Under the pieces are notes generated by a model. It searched no databases. It saw only the letters and a list, made by a program, of their open reading frames with translations, and was not told the DNA's origin. Below, one piece after another: positions 26,614-35,575 of a DNA stretch of 64,000 nt. Numbering within the stretch: position 1 is the first letter of the stretch; the number at the start of each line of letters is the position of its first letter. The stretch is from Rhodoferax ferrireducens (GTDB taxonomy: Bacteria; Pseudomonadota; Gammaproteobacteria; Burkholderiales; Burkholderiaceae_C). Made by a program: the position numbers and the translations under genes. The stretch spans positions 1 through 64,000 of the forward strand of contig NZ_QEII01000211.1 of the NCBI RefSeq assembly GCF_003347515.1, read 5' to 3'.

Positions 26614-27579
26614 TCAGACCCAAACGCCCAAACCCTTGAGCAGGGCGCGAATTCCCGCAAACAGCAAGAGCGTGATGACCATTTTGCGAATCACCGAGCC
26701 CTTGAGTACGTGCAGCAAGCGGGCGCCAATGCGGGCGCCCAGCATCATGCCCACGACCGAGGGCACGGCGATCATCGGCATTACCGCGCCCCGGTTCAGG
26801 TACACCCACGCGGCCGAAGAATCGACCAGGGATAGGACCAGACCCGAGGTGCCGGCAGACACCTTCAGCGGTGCGCCCATGAGCAGGTTCAGCGCGGGCA
26901 CATTGGCCCAGCCCGCGCCGATGCCGAACATCCCGGCCATGACACCGATGCCCAGGAACAGCAACAGTCCCACGGGCGTACGGTGCACCTGCCAGTCAAT
27001 GGAGCGCCCCGAAGCCCCGTCGATAAATACCCCGTGAATGCCCAGTGCGCAGGACAGCCGGTCGGGTTGCGCCACGAGTGGGAATTCTGATTTTTTGGAC
27101 ACCAGCATGAGTGCCACGATGCCCAGCACGATCAAGCCCAGTGCGGTCTGGATCGCCGAGGCGGGCAGCGCCAGACCCAGCAAGGCCCCGGCAATGGAAC
27201 TCATGGACGCGAGCAGTGCCAGCGGCAGTGCCAGGCGCAGGCTGGCCAAGCCACCGCGCAGCAGCATGGGCCCGGCCGCCAGGGCACTGGCCAGCGCCAC
27301 CAGCAAGCCGGCACCGCGCACGAAATCCAGGTGGAAGGGGAAAAATCCCCCGATGATGGGTACAAACAGCGTGCCACCGCCAATGCCGGCCGGCACCGCC
27401 ACAATGCCGATAAAGAAGCAGGTCACAAACAAGGCCAGTGGCCAGAACCACCAGGGCAGGGTACTGGCTGGTACCACACTGCCAGCAGCGTAGGCCGGCA
27501 GAGCCAGTAGCAGAAAGAGCGCCAGCACCCTCCCGGCCTGGCGGATGCTGGCCAACGAGGGTGTGATCAGTCGGTCCAT
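26614..27579 (-). CDS. TauE/SafE-family anion exporter
   Basis: 321-residue membrane permease of the TauE/SafE (TSUP) family with a cleavable-looking N-terminal segment and about eight membrane helices in two related halves. The glycine-rich VAVPAGIGGGTLFVPIIGGFF in the first half and MAGMFGIGAGWANVPALNLLMG in the second are the family signature. The neighbourhood (sulfite dehydrogenase) suggests export of sulfite or sulfate. It starts 12 bases after soeC. Confidence 0.87.
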   Translation of the reverse strand: MDRLITPSLASIRQAGRVLALFLLLALPAYAAGSVVPASTLPWWFWPLALFVTCFFIGIVAVPAGIGGGTLFVPIIGGFFPFHLDFVRGAGLLVALASALAAGPMLLRGGLASLRLALPLALLASMSSIAGALLGLALPASAIQTALGLIVLGIVALMLVSKKSEFPLVAQPDRLSCALGIHGVFIDGASGRSIDWQVHRTPVGLLLFLGIGVMAGMFGIGAGWANVPALNLLMGAPLKVSAGTSGLVLSLVDSSAAWVYLNRGAVMPMIAVPSVVGMMLGARIGARLLHVLKGSVIRKMVITLLLFAGIRALLKGLGVWV

Positions 27580-27591
27580 GAATCGTCGTTC

Positions 27592-28533
27592 TCAGGAGAT
27601 GGTTTGGTAGTACAGGTTTTGCGGATGGTTGGCCTGGGCAAAAAAGAACCAGCGCTCGGCCAGCAAGCCCGTGTATTGCAGCGCAAAGGCCATGCCCAGC
27701 ATCGCCGTGGACGAGGCGGAAACGCCAACGGCCAGACACAGCAGCGGCAGCGGAAATGCCAGCAGCAAAAAAACCCACTTGACCGAACGCAGCATCGCGC
27801 CACTGCGGCCGTGGAAGAATTCGCGCGTATTGAACGAGCCGCCCATGAAACCCTGCGCCTTTTGCACGATGCGCGGGTGTTTGATGCCGATGGCACTTTG
27901 CAAGGTCGATTTGGGCTTGAGCCGGGCATTGCGCATCAGCGAGGCGCTGCGCGTGATCCAGGCCAGCAGCGTCAGCCCCGTGGCCGCGAGCGCGTAGGGC
28001 GGTACCAGGCTGGGCATGTCAAACACCGCCGCCAGCAGCGTCGCCAGCGTCAGACCGGAGGCGCAGCCCAGCAGCAGGTAGTTCACCAGGGTCAGCGGGC
28101 TGGCCCACTCTTGCAGAAAACGTACCGAGGCGTAGATCATGGCGGTGCAGACGAACAGCGCCAGGCAGACCAGCGCCGTCAGCGCCCCGATGAGTGGGGT
28201 GTAGCCCAAACCCAAGACCTGGGCCGCGCCGTAGAGGAACAGTCCCAGCATGAACAAGGGCAGGGCGATGACCTCACGCGACAGCCAGGAGGTGCGCCAC
28301 ATGGCCGCAGAGCGCCAGGCGCGTTCGGGGTGACCGAGGTGAAAAAAGGAGGCCGCCAGCCCCAGGACGCTCAGTGCCAGCGCCACCCCATTGCCGGCGA
28401 ACAGAAAGCGCTGGCTGTCCGCCGGGGCGAGGCCGCCCACGCCGGCAAGTTCCGTGGCGTAAAGCGCAAGAAACAGCCCTTGCGCGGCACCGATGAGGGT
28501 GGTCAGAAAGATGACTGAGAAAGCGGGTTGCAT
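27592..28533 (-). CDS. soeC: SoeC, membrane anchor of sulfite dehydrogenase
   Basis: 313 residues, DmsC-type anchor with about eight membrane helices (for example VALALSVLGLAASFFHLGHPERAW). It would take electrons from SoeB and reduce quinone. The order soeA-soeB-soeC and the lack of a Tat signal on SoeA distinguish this complex from periplasmic DMSO, thiosulfate or polysulfide reductases. It starts 18 bases after soeB. Confidence 0.86.
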   Translation of the reverse strand: MQPAFSVIFLTTLIGAAQGLFLALYATELAGVGGLAPADSQRFLFAGNGVALALSVLGLAASFFHLGHPERAWRSAAMWRTSWLSREVIALPLFMLGLFLYGAAQVLGLGYTPLIGALTALVCLALFVCTAMIYASVRFLQEWASPLTLVNYLLLGCASGLTLATLLAAVFDMPSLVPPYALAATGLTLLAWITRSASLMRNARLKPKSTLQSAIGIKHPRIVQKAQGFMGGSFNTREFFHGRSGAMLRSVKWVFLLLAFPLPLLCLAVGVSASSTAMLGMAFALQYTGLLAERWFFFAQANHPQNLYYQTIS

Positions 28534-28551
28534 AGTGTGCGGGCTTGGGTT

Positions 28552-29280
28552 TCAGGTGGCGAAGTCTTCACGTCCCGGCGCGCGGTGCGGATGCTCGGGC
28601 TGCTTGCCGTCGATCTTCAGCGGGTTGTCCACGCGCTCCAGGTCTTCGGGGTGAATGCGGATTTCGGTCTTGCGTCGCGGCAGGTAGTGGTTGGCCGGGC
28701 GTGTGCCCCATTCGGGCATCAGCTGGTAGCCACCGCGCTCGGCGATGGCCTTGGAGACGACGGATTCCGGGTCGTGCACATCGCCGAACAGGCGGGCATT
28801 CGACGGGCAGGCCAGCACACAGGCCGGCTTGCGTTCACGTTCCGGCAGTTTCGTGTCGGTGACGCGGTCCACACACAGCGTACATTTGGTCATGACCTTG
28901 CGCTGCTCGTCAAACTCGCGTGCGCCGTAAGGGCAGGCCCAGGTGCAGTATTTGCAGCCGATGCACTTGTCGTAGTCCACCAGCACAATGCCGTCCTCGG
29001 CCCGTTTGTAGCTGGCCCCGGTGGGGCATACCGGCACGCAGGGCGGGTCTTCACAGTGCAGGCAGGACTTGGGGAAGTGCACGGTTTGCGTGTTCGGGAA
29101 TTCACCCACTTCAAAGGTTTGCACCCGGTTGAAGAAGGTGCCGTTCGGATCGGCCCCATACGGATTGAGGTCCACCAACGCACCTGCTGTACCGGAGGTG
29201 TTCCATTGCTTGCAGCTGGTCACGCAGGCGTGACAGCCGACGCACACATTCAGGTCGATGACCAAGGCTAACTGGGTCAT
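28552..29280 (-). CDS. soeB: SoeB, four-cluster ferredoxin subunit
   Basis: 242-residue electron-transfer subunit with four cysteine groups for [4Fe-4S] clusters: CVGCHACVTSC, CLHCEDPPCVPVC, CIGCKYCTWAC, and CTLC with a later CVLAC. There is no signal peptide, consistent with a cytoplasmic complex. The start ATG at 29280 overlaps the soeA stop (ATGA). The C-terminal 50 residues are charged and resemble those of other DmsB-type subunits only in length. Confidence 0.9.
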   Translation of the reverse strand: MTQLALVIDLNVCVGCHACVTSCKQWNTSGTAGALVDLNPYGADPNGTFFNRVQTFEVGEFPNTQTVHFPKSCLHCEDPPCVPVCPTGASYKRAEDGIVLVDYDKCIGCKYCTWACPYGAREFDEQRKVMTKCTLCVDRVTDTKLPERERKPACVLACPSNARLFGDVHDPESVVSKAIAERGGYQLMPEWGTRPANHYLPRRKTEIRIHPEDLERVDNPLKIDGKQPEHPHRAPGREDFAT

Positions 29281-32198
29281 TTGCGCGCTCCCCGGCCGGC
29301 AAACCAGGCTTGCCAGCGCGGTAGCACCGACTGGACGCCGGGCGCGGCCGGCACTGCCTTGAACTGTGGCCAGCTTTGCTCCGGCTCGTCGTCCCGCGCC
29401 TTGTAGATGCGCACGCGCACGTCGTACCACGCGGCCTGGCCGGTGATGGGGTCGGAGTTGGACAGGGAGGCACCGGCGCTGGACGGTGGCAATTCCTCCG
29501 AGATCAGGTGATTGAGCAGGAAGCCGCGCTGCGATTCATTGGCATCGGGTGTCAGATTCCAGGCGCCAGCGGATTTGCCGATGGCGTTCCAGGTCCAGAC
29601 CGTGCCGGGCTCTACCGCTTCGGAGTAGCGGCACATGCAGCGCACTTTTCCCCATTGCGACTCCACCCACATCCAGCCGCCATCGGCAATGCCTTCGGCG
29701 CCGGCGGTCCTGGGGCTGACGAACAGGTAGTTGTGCGTGTGAATCTGGCGCAACCAGGCGTTTTGCGAGTCCCAGGAGTGGTACATCGCCATGGGCCGTT
29801 GCGTGATGGCATTGAGCGGGTATTTGGCGGTGTCGGTAGCCTGTTCCTCCAAAGGCACGTAATAAAACGGCAGCGGGTCGAAGTAGGTCTCTACGCGTTT
29901 GCGCAGGTGCTCGGGCGGCTGCTTGCCGGGACGTTTGCCCTGCGCCGCACGCCGAAAGCCCTGCAGGAACTCGGAGTAGATGTGGATGACGATCGGGTCC
30001 TTGTCACGCCGGATGCCGACCTGTTGCGCCCACTCCATGTAGCCGAGGTTCCAGTTGCGCATGTACTGGTGTTCCGGCGGCATTTCGTAATGAAACACGC
30101 AGTTGTTCTTCTCGTACATTTCCCACTGTTTGGGGTTGGGCTCGCCGCGCATGGACTTTTCGCCGCCCTTGCCGCGCCAGCCGGCCAGAAAGCCGATGCC
30201 CGATCCCGGCGCAGTTTCGTAGTTGACGATGAAGTCGGTATAGCCTTTGAATTTGGGCGTGCCATCCGCCTGCGTAAAGGCCGGCAACTTGAGCCGGCCG
30301 GCCAGCTCCACCAGCACCTCCTGGAACGGCTTGCACTGACCTTTGGGGGCGACCACCGGGATGCGCACCGAATCAGCGGGGCCGTCGAACTCGGAGATCG
30401 GACGGTCCAGCATGGACATGCAGTCGTTGCGCTCCAGATAGGTGGTATCGGGCAGGATCAAGTCGGCAAAGGCGGTCATCTCCGACTGGAAGGCGTCGCA
30501 CACCACCAGGAAAGGGATCTTGTACTCGCCGCTGTTCTCTCCCTCCGTGTGCTTGTCGTTGAGCATGTTGCGAACTTCGGAGGTGTTCATGGTGGAGTTC
30601 CACGCCATGTTCGCCATGAAGATCAGCAAGGTGTCGATGCGGTACGGGTCACCGCGCCAGGCATTGGTGATGACGTTGTGCATCAGGCCGTGGGCCGACA
30701 AGGGGTGTTCCCAGGAGAAGCCTTTGTCGATGCGCACCGGCTGGCCTTTGTCGTTGACAAACAAGTCGTCCGGGCTCTCGGGCCAGCCCAGCGGCGCGCC
30801 GTCCAGCGGTGTGTCGGGTTTGACGGCTTGCGGCCCCTTGGGCGGGCGGGCGTTGGGCGGTACGGCACGCGGATACGGTGCCTTGTGCCGGAAACCACCG
30901 GGACGGTCGATGGTGCCCAGCAGCGACATCAAAATCGACAGCGAGCGTATGGTCTGAAAGCCGTTGGAGTGCGCCGCCAGGCCGCGCATGGCATGAAAGG
31001 CCACCGGGTTGCCCGTGACCGAATCGTGGCGTTTGCCCCAGCTATCGGTCCAGGCGATGGGCAACTCGATTTTTTGGTCACGCGCGGTGATGCCCATCTC
31101 ATGGGCCAACCGCCGGATGGTGGCTGCGGGGATGCCGGTAATACCTTCGGCCCACTCGGGCGTGTAGGCCTTGACGCGTTCTTCCAGCAGCTGAAAAGCG
31201 GGCACGGCGGGCGTGCCGTCGGGCAGCTTGAAATGCCCGAGCAAGGCCGGGTCAGCGCCGTCCGCATGGTCGGCAACCGGCCTGTCGGTGAGTCGATCCC
31301 ACCAGTAAAAATTGGCCGGGCGTAGTGGATTCACCACTTCGCCATCCGGGTCGCGCAGCATCATGCCAAAATCGTCACTGGCGCCATCCTGATTCACCAG
31401 TTGACCGGCGTTGGTGTAGCGCGCCAGGAACTCACGGTCGTACAGTCCGAGCTGGATGAGTTCGTGGATCAGTGCCAGCAGGAGCGCGCCATCGGTTCCC
31501 GGCTTGATCGGCACCCACTCGTCGGCAATGGCCGAGTAGCCGGTGCGCACCGGGTTGATGGAGACAAAACGCCCGCCGCCGCGCTTGAACTTGGACAGCG
31601 CCATTTTCATCGGGTTGGAGTGATGGTCTTCGGCCGTGCCAATCATCACAAACAGCTTGGCGCGCTCCAGATCGGGGCCGCCAAATTCCCAGAAAGAACC
31701 GCCGATGGTGTAGATCATTCCGGCCGCCATGTTGACCGAGCAAAATCCGCCGTGCGCAGCGTAGTTGGGCGTGCCGAACTGGCGGGCAAACAGGCCCGTC
31801 AGCGCTTGCATCTGGTCGCGTCCGGTGAACAGGGCAAACTTCTTCGGGTCGGTGGCGCGGATCTTCTTCAACCGTTCTTCCAGCATCGAAAAGGCTACTT
31901 CCCATTCGATCTCTTCGAACTGGCCGTCGCCGCGTTCACTGCCCGGTTTGCGCACCAAAGGCTTGGTCAGGCGGGCGGGTGAATACTGCTTCATGATGCC
32001 GGATGAACCCTTGGCGCAGATCACGCCCTGGTTCAGCGGGTGTTCCGGGTTGCCCTCGATGTAGCGCACTTCGCCATTGCGCAAGTGCACCCGGATGCCG
32101 CATCGGCAGGCGCACATGTAGCACGTGGTGTTGCGCGTCTCGGTAGTGGCGTCAGCCAGCGGCGGGCGGCAAGGATCGTGAAGCGGTGTGGCAGACAT
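29277..32198 (-). CDS. soeA: SoeA, cytoplasmic molybdopterin sulfite dehydrogenase
   Basis: 973-residue molybdopterin oxidoreductase. The N-terminal [4Fe-4S] site is TCYMCACRCGIRV with a later VICAKGSSG, and the body contains GGFCSVNMAAG, where the molybdenum-ligand Cys of related enzymes lies. There is no Tat signal, so the enzyme is cytoplasmic and would oxidise sulfite released by DsrAB to sulfate. Size and subunit order fit SoeABC of purple sulfur bacteria; thiosulfate or polysulfide reductase is the main alternative. The conserved operator at 32316-32361 is 118 bases upstream. Confidence 0.88.
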   Translation of the reverse strand: MSATPLHDPCRPPLADATTETRNTTCYMCACRCGIRVHLRNGEVRYIEGNPEHPLNQGVICAKGSSGIMKQYSPARLTKPLVRKPGSERGDGQFEEIEWEVAFSMLEERLKKIRATDPKKFALFTGRDQMQALTGLFARQFGTPNYAAHGGFCSVNMAAGMIYTIGGSFWEFGGPDLERAKLFVMIGTAEDHHSNPMKMALSKFKRGGGRFVSINPVRTGYSAIADEWVPIKPGTDGALLLALIHELIQLGLYDREFLARYTNAGQLVNQDGASDDFGMMLRDPDGEVVNPLRPANFYWWDRLTDRPVADHADGADPALLGHFKLPDGTPAVPAFQLLEERVKAYTPEWAEGITGIPAATIRRLAHEMGITARDQKIELPIAWTDSWGKRHDSVTGNPVAFHAMRGLAAHSNGFQTIRSLSILMSLLGTIDRPGGFRHKAPYPRAVPPNARPPKGPQAVKPDTPLDGAPLGWPESPDDLFVNDKGQPVRIDKGFSWEHPLSAHGLMHNVITNAWRGDPYRIDTLLIFMANMAWNSTMNTSEVRNMLNDKHTEGENSGEYKIPFLVVCDAFQSEMTAFADLILPDTTYLERNDCMSMLDRPISEFDGPADSVRIPVVAPKGQCKPFQEVLVELAGRLKLPAFTQADGTPKFKGYTDFIVNYETAPGSGIGFLAGWRGKGGEKSMRGEPNPKQWEMYEKNNCVFHYEMPPEHQYMRNWNLGYMEWAQQVGIRRDKDPIVIHIYSEFLQGFRRAAQGKRPGKQPPEHLRKRVETYFDPLPFYYVPLEEQATDTAKYPLNAITQRPMAMYHSWDSQNAWLRQIHTHNYLFVSPRTAGAEGIADGGWMWVESQWGKVRCMCRYSEAVEPGTVWTWNAIGKSAGAWNLTPDANESQRGFLLNHLISEELPPSSAGASLSNSDPITGQAAWYDVRVRIYKARDDEPEQSWPQFKAVPAAPGVQSVLPRWQAWFAGRGARK

Positions 32199-32315
32199 GT
32201 GGTTGGTGCTTTTCTCGCTGGCGGTTCAACAAAAGGGGCGCAGCTGGCGGTCCATGATCCAGATCAAGGACACGTTTTGCAGAGTCACCCTATTAGAAAC
32301 ATGGGCACCATTGCT

Positions 32316-32361
32316 CGTCTATTACCGACACGGGTAAGCCGGTGTAGCCCGAATGGGTAGC
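32316..32361 (+). promoter_or_regulatory. Sulfur-regulon operator, soeA/two-component copy
   Basis: 46-bp element: CGTCTATTACCG, 4 bases, GGGTAA, 7 bases, TAGCCC, GAAT, GGGTAGC. It aligns without gaps to copies at 48057-48102 (minus strand) and 54911-54956. It contains two inverted repeats, TTACC/GGTAA and TAGCCC/GGGTA, suggesting two dimer sites. It lies in the 250-base region between soeA and the divergent histidine-kinase gene, which has no other visible feature. The regulator is unknown; the adjacent NarL-like protein is a candidate because NarL recognises TACYYMT-type heptamers. Confidence 0.8.
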
Positions 32362-32448
32362 GTCCCGGGAAAGTCGAACCTGTGTTCGGGTTTTCACGAT
32401 GTATAAGTTGTTGGTAATGTATTAGCATGGCAAATTAGTGACTTCACC

Positions 32449-33660
32449 ATGACTTCTACCCATACCCTGTTCAGCCCCGCAAGCCTTGCGGACGAGGGCT
32501 CTATCGTCTCTGGATTGACGACCGAAATTGCGGCCGGCGGTGATCTTGAGTCGCTGCTGGAGCGCTTTCTGGTGTCCATTGTTGCGCTCGCCGGCGCCCA
32601 GGCCGGGGCGGTGCGAGTCCTGACCGACGACGGGCAACATATGCGGCTGGTGGCGCAACACGGCTTGCCACCGGAGGTGATGGACGCCGAACGGCTGGTG
32701 GAGCGCGACTGTGGCATGTGTGGCGTCGCAGCCGGTGCCGAGGTGCTGGGCTGGGTGGAGGATGTTCAATCCTGCGCAAGACACAGCGCACCGGCGTACT
32801 TCGGCCAGCAATGCAAAAGCGTGCTGGCCATATCGCTGCCCCACGGTAACGAGGTGTTGGGGATCTATAACCTGTTTTTTGGAGCAGATACCCACATTGA
32901 CCCGCAGACGCAAACCATACTGCGCCTGATTGGCCAGCTCTTGGGTCTGGCGCTGCACAACGCCCGCATTGAGCGCGAGCGCCTGCGCGTGACGGTGATG
33001 AAAGAACGCCAGGAAATGGTCAATGAGGTGCATGACGTCATTGCGCAGACGCTGGTCTACGTCAGGATGCGCCTGCCCCTGCTGCACGATGCCATGCTGG
33101 CGCACGACGACCCACGCTCGCTCAAGTATTACGCTGATGTCAAAACAGCCGTAAGTGAAGTGCATAACAACTTGCGCGAAGTCATGACCTACTTCCGGAC
33201 CCGGATGGATCCGCTGGGCTTGCTGCACGCGCTTCAGGGCATCGCAGATGGTTTTTTCAACCGCAACGGCATCACGCTGGAAATCAGGAATTCGGCGCAA
33301 AATCTGAATCTGACCGACGAACAGGAGGTTCAGGTGTTTCACATCATTCAGGAAGCCTTGGCCAACATCGCAAAGCACTCCATGGCGCGGCGTGCGGTGG
33401 TGGCGATTGACAAGTCACCACAGCGGCTGGAGTTTCTGATTGAGGACGATGGATTGGGTATGGATGAGCCTTCCGTCTCGACGATTGTGAGCATGGCCGA
33501 CGGCGGACTGACGCCATCCCATCATTTGGGGCTGGAAATCATGCAAAGCCGTGCCCGGCGACTGGGCGGCAGCGTGGAGGTGGGCCGTAACGACGGTGCT
33601 GGTACGCGGGTTCGCCTGGTGCTGCCCTTGAGTCCTGCGCAGGCAAGGGGCGGGGCATGA
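32449..33660 (+). CDS. Soluble NarX-like histidine kinase
   Basis: 403 residues without membrane segments. A GAF domain occupies about 30-170 and carries a cysteine group (Cys88 and Cys91 in RDCGMCG, Cys109, Cys122). A HisKA_3 helix follows, with His195 (MVNEVHDVIAQTLVYVRM), and then an HATPase with DDGLGM and a late GLEIMQSRARRLGG. The cysteine cluster recalls the central module of NarX, but the periplasmic nitrate sensor is absent, so the input is probably cytoplasmic: redox, sulfur or oxygen. The stop overlaps the regulator start (ATGA). Confidence 0.9.
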   Translation: MTSTHTLFSPASLADEGSIVSGLTTEIAAGGDLESLLERFLVSIVALAGAQAGAVRVLTDDGQHMRLVAQHGLPPEVMDAERLVERDCGMCGVAAGAEVLGWVEDVQSCARHSAPAYFGQQCKSVLAISLPHGNEVLGIYNLFFGADTHIDPQTQTILRLIGQLLGLALHNARIERERLRVTVMKERQEMVNEVHDVIAQTLVYVRMRLPLLHDAMLAHDDPRSLKYYADVKTAVSEVHNNLREVMTYFRTRMDPLGLLHALQGIADGFFNRNGITLEIRNSAQNLNLTDEQEVQVFHIIQEALANIAKHSMARRAVVAIDKSPQRLEFLIEDDGLGMDEPSVSTIVSMADGGLTPSHHLGLEIMQSRARRLGGSVEVGRNDGAGTRVRLVLPLSPAQARGGA

Positions 33661-34355
33661 CAGGCGCGACCCGCGTGATGCTGGTGGACGACCACGCGCT
33701 ATGCCGCAGTGGCCTGACCGAGTTGCTGGAACACCGGGGCGCCATGGCGGTGGTGGGCGCTACGGGTGATCCGGCGCAAGTGGTGCCGATGTTGCGCGAA
33801 CAGCAGCCCGACCTGATCGTGCTGGACTTGCGTCTGGCCGCGACCGATGGCTTGAGCCTGTTGCGCCTGATTCGTGCGGAGGGTTGTGAAACCCCGGTCG
33901 TCATCTTGACCATGAGTGACAGTGAAGACGACTTGTCCGCCGCCCTGCGTGCGGGCGTGCGCGGTTACTTGCTCAAGGACATGGAGCCCGAGGAAGTGAT
34001 TGACGCCATCGGACGGGCGGCGCGTGGCGAGATGGTTGTGGCCCCGGCGATGATGCTGAAACTTGCGCAAATATTGCAGTCCGGCCCCAAGGGGTCGGTC
34101 ATGGGCAGCCTCGTGGCCTCACTCACCGAGCGCGAACGCCAGGTGCTCGACCATGTGGCCAGCGGCCAGAGCAACAAGGTCATTGCGAAGGCGCTGGACA
34201 TCAGCCACAACACCGTCAAATTGCATGTGCGCCACATCATGGACAAGCTCAACCTGCGCTCACGGGTGGAAGCCGCGGTGTTTGCGTTCGAGTACCGAAG
34301 CTCACCGGACGGGGTCAAGGCCGCGGACAGCGCGGGCCAAAAAGTCAAAAGCTGA
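33657..34355 (+). CDS. NarL/LuxR-family response regulator
   Basis: 232 residues: receiver domain with Asp57 (LIVLDLRL) and Lys in [11 protein letters not shown], and a LuxR-type helix-turn-helix ([19 protein letters not shown], then [19 protein letters not shown]), whose recognition helix resembles NarL. It is translationally coupled to the kinase. Placed between soeABC and the end of the dsr operon, next to the conserved operator, it is the best candidate in the window for a sulfur-regulon activator. Its 3' end overlaps the convergent cobA by 11 bases. Confidence 0.93.
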   Translation: MTGATRVMLVDDHALCRSGLTELLEHRGAMAVVGATGDPAQVVPMLREQQPDLIVLDLRLAATDGLSLLRLIRAEGCETPVVILTMSDSEDDLSAALRAGVRGYLLKDMEPEEVIDAIGRAARGEMVVAPAMMLKLAQILQSGPKGSVMGSLVASLTERERQVLDHVASGQSNKVIAKALDISHNTVKLHVRHIMDKLNLRSRVEAAVFAFEYRSSPDGVKAADSAGQKVKS

Positions 34356-35169
34356 CGCAGGGATATCCCGGCGCCGGTCGGGCGACCGCGGTACTTGTCA
34401 ATGGTTTGAACCATGCCAGCGCATCGTGCAGTCTGACGACCTCGCCGATGATGGTGAGGCAGGGTGATTTCAGCCCCGCTTGTGCGACGCGTTCAGGCAT
34501 GTCAGCCAAGGTTCCGGTAACGACTTTCTGGGTGGCAATGCTGCCGTCTTGCACCACGGCGATGGGCAGGGCGGGGGCAGCACCGTGGCGCATCATCTGG
34601 CGGCAAATTTCGGGCAGTCCGCCCAGGCCCATATAGATCACGACCGTCTGGTGGGGTCTGACCAGGCTGGGCCAGTCCAGATCAGCCGTGCCGTCCTTGA
34701 GGTGGCCGGTGACAAACAGGCAGCTTTGCGCGTAATCGCGGTGCGTCAGCGGGATGCCGGCGTAGCTTGAGACGCCCGACGCCGCGGTGATACCGGGAAC
34801 GACCTCAAAGGCGATGCCATTGGCTGCCAGCGTTTGCAGCTCCTCGCCACCGCGCCCGAAGATGAACGGGTCGCCGCCCTTGAGGCGCACCACCTGCTTG
34901 CCCTCAAGCGCAAGTTTGACCAGCAGCGCGTTGATCTGTTCTTGCCGCATGGTGTGTTCGTTGCGGCGCTTGCCCGCATAGATGCGCTCGGCGCAGGGCG
35001 AGACAAAGTCAAGCACCGCGCGGGAAACCAGGTGGTCATAGACGATCACCTCCGCCTGCTGCAGCAGGCGCACGGCGCGTAGCGTCAACAGCTCGGGGTC
35101 ACCGGGGCCGGCGCCCACCAGAAAGACGCGACCGGTGCCTGGCAGGGGAAGCCTGACGTCGGCTTTCAT
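34345..35169 (-). CDS. cobA: Uroporphyrinogen-III C-methyltransferase (siroheme branch)
   Basis: 274 residues of the SUMT family: [41 protein letters not shown], and [22 protein letters not shown]. It makes precorrin-2 from uroporphyrinogen III with two SAM. Its position as the last gene of the dsr operon points to supply of siroheme for DsrAB. No dehydrogenase/ferrochelatase domain is fused, so another enzyme must finish siroheme. ATGA overlap with dsrR. Confidence 0.92.
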   Translation of the reverse strand: MKADVRLPLPGTGRVFLVGAGPGDPELLTLRAVRLLQQAEVIVYDHLVSRAVLDFVSPCAERIYAGKRRNEHTMRQEQINALLVKLALEGKQVVRLKGGDPFIFGRGGEELQTLAANGIAFEVVPGITAASGVSSYAGIPLTHRDYAQSCLFVTGHLKDGTADLDWPSLVRPHQTVVIYMGLGGLPEICRQMMRHGAAPALPIAVVQDGSIATQKVVTGTLADMPERVAQAGLKSPCLTIIGEVVRLHDALAWFKPLTSTAVARPAPGYPCVSF

Positions 35170-35549
35170 GGCGTACGCCCCGCGCTGCCGCAGCCACCAC
35201 TGCTACAGCCCCCGCTGCCGCAACCGCCACCACCCGTTGACGCTTGCGCCGGTGCGCACGCGGTAAGGCTTGCGTCCATGAAAATGAAATTGAACTCGCC
35301 GGGGTTCAGTTCTACATAGTCCAGCACCGTGTCCATCAGCAAGTCCTGGGATTCGTCGGCAATGACGACTGCCACACCGTCCAGGTCGAGCTTCATGTCT
35401 TCATCCTTCGGGTCGTCAAAACCCATGCCGTATTGCATGGCGCCTTCGGCGTCGATTCGGGCGGCAATGCGCAAGGCCATCTCCTGGGCCCCGCTGGCGC
35501 TTGCCGCCTGCTGGATTTGCCGTGCTGCGGCGCTGGTCAATGTAAACAT
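35166..35549 (-). CDS. dsrR: DsrR, A-type (IscA-like) protein
   Basis: 127-residue IscA-fold protein, a conserved member of dsr operons whose homologue in Allochromatium affects Dsr protein production rather than carrying Fe-S clusters. The canonical IscA cysteine positions are not visible in the core; cysteines are confined to a Gly/Ser/Cys tail ([17 protein letters not shown]). The ATG at 35549 is preceded by a strong AGGAGG, so the longer GTG start at 35567 is less likely. Confidence 0.85.
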   Translation of the reverse strand: MFTLTSAAARQIQQAASASGAQEMALRIAARIDAEGAMQYGMGFDDPKDEDMKLDLDGVAVVIADESQDLLMDTVLDYVELNPGEFNFIFMDASLTACAPAQASTGGGGCGSGGCSSGGCGSAGRTP

Positions 35550-35575
35550 GCTGTCCTCCTGATTCACAAAATTGT

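Noticed and set aside
29376..31325. Plus-strand reading frame of 649 codons opposite soeA
   Set aside because: Antisense to a well-supported molybdopterin enzyme; composition is typical of GC-driven shadow frames, with no ribosome-binding site and no recognisable motif.
27592..32198. Complex as thiosulfate, polysulfide or DMSO reductase
   Set aside because: SoeA lacks a Tat signal, the gene order is soeABC, and the neighbours are a TauE-type exporter and the oxidative Dsr system. A periplasmic reductase would carry a signal peptide. Not fully excluded.
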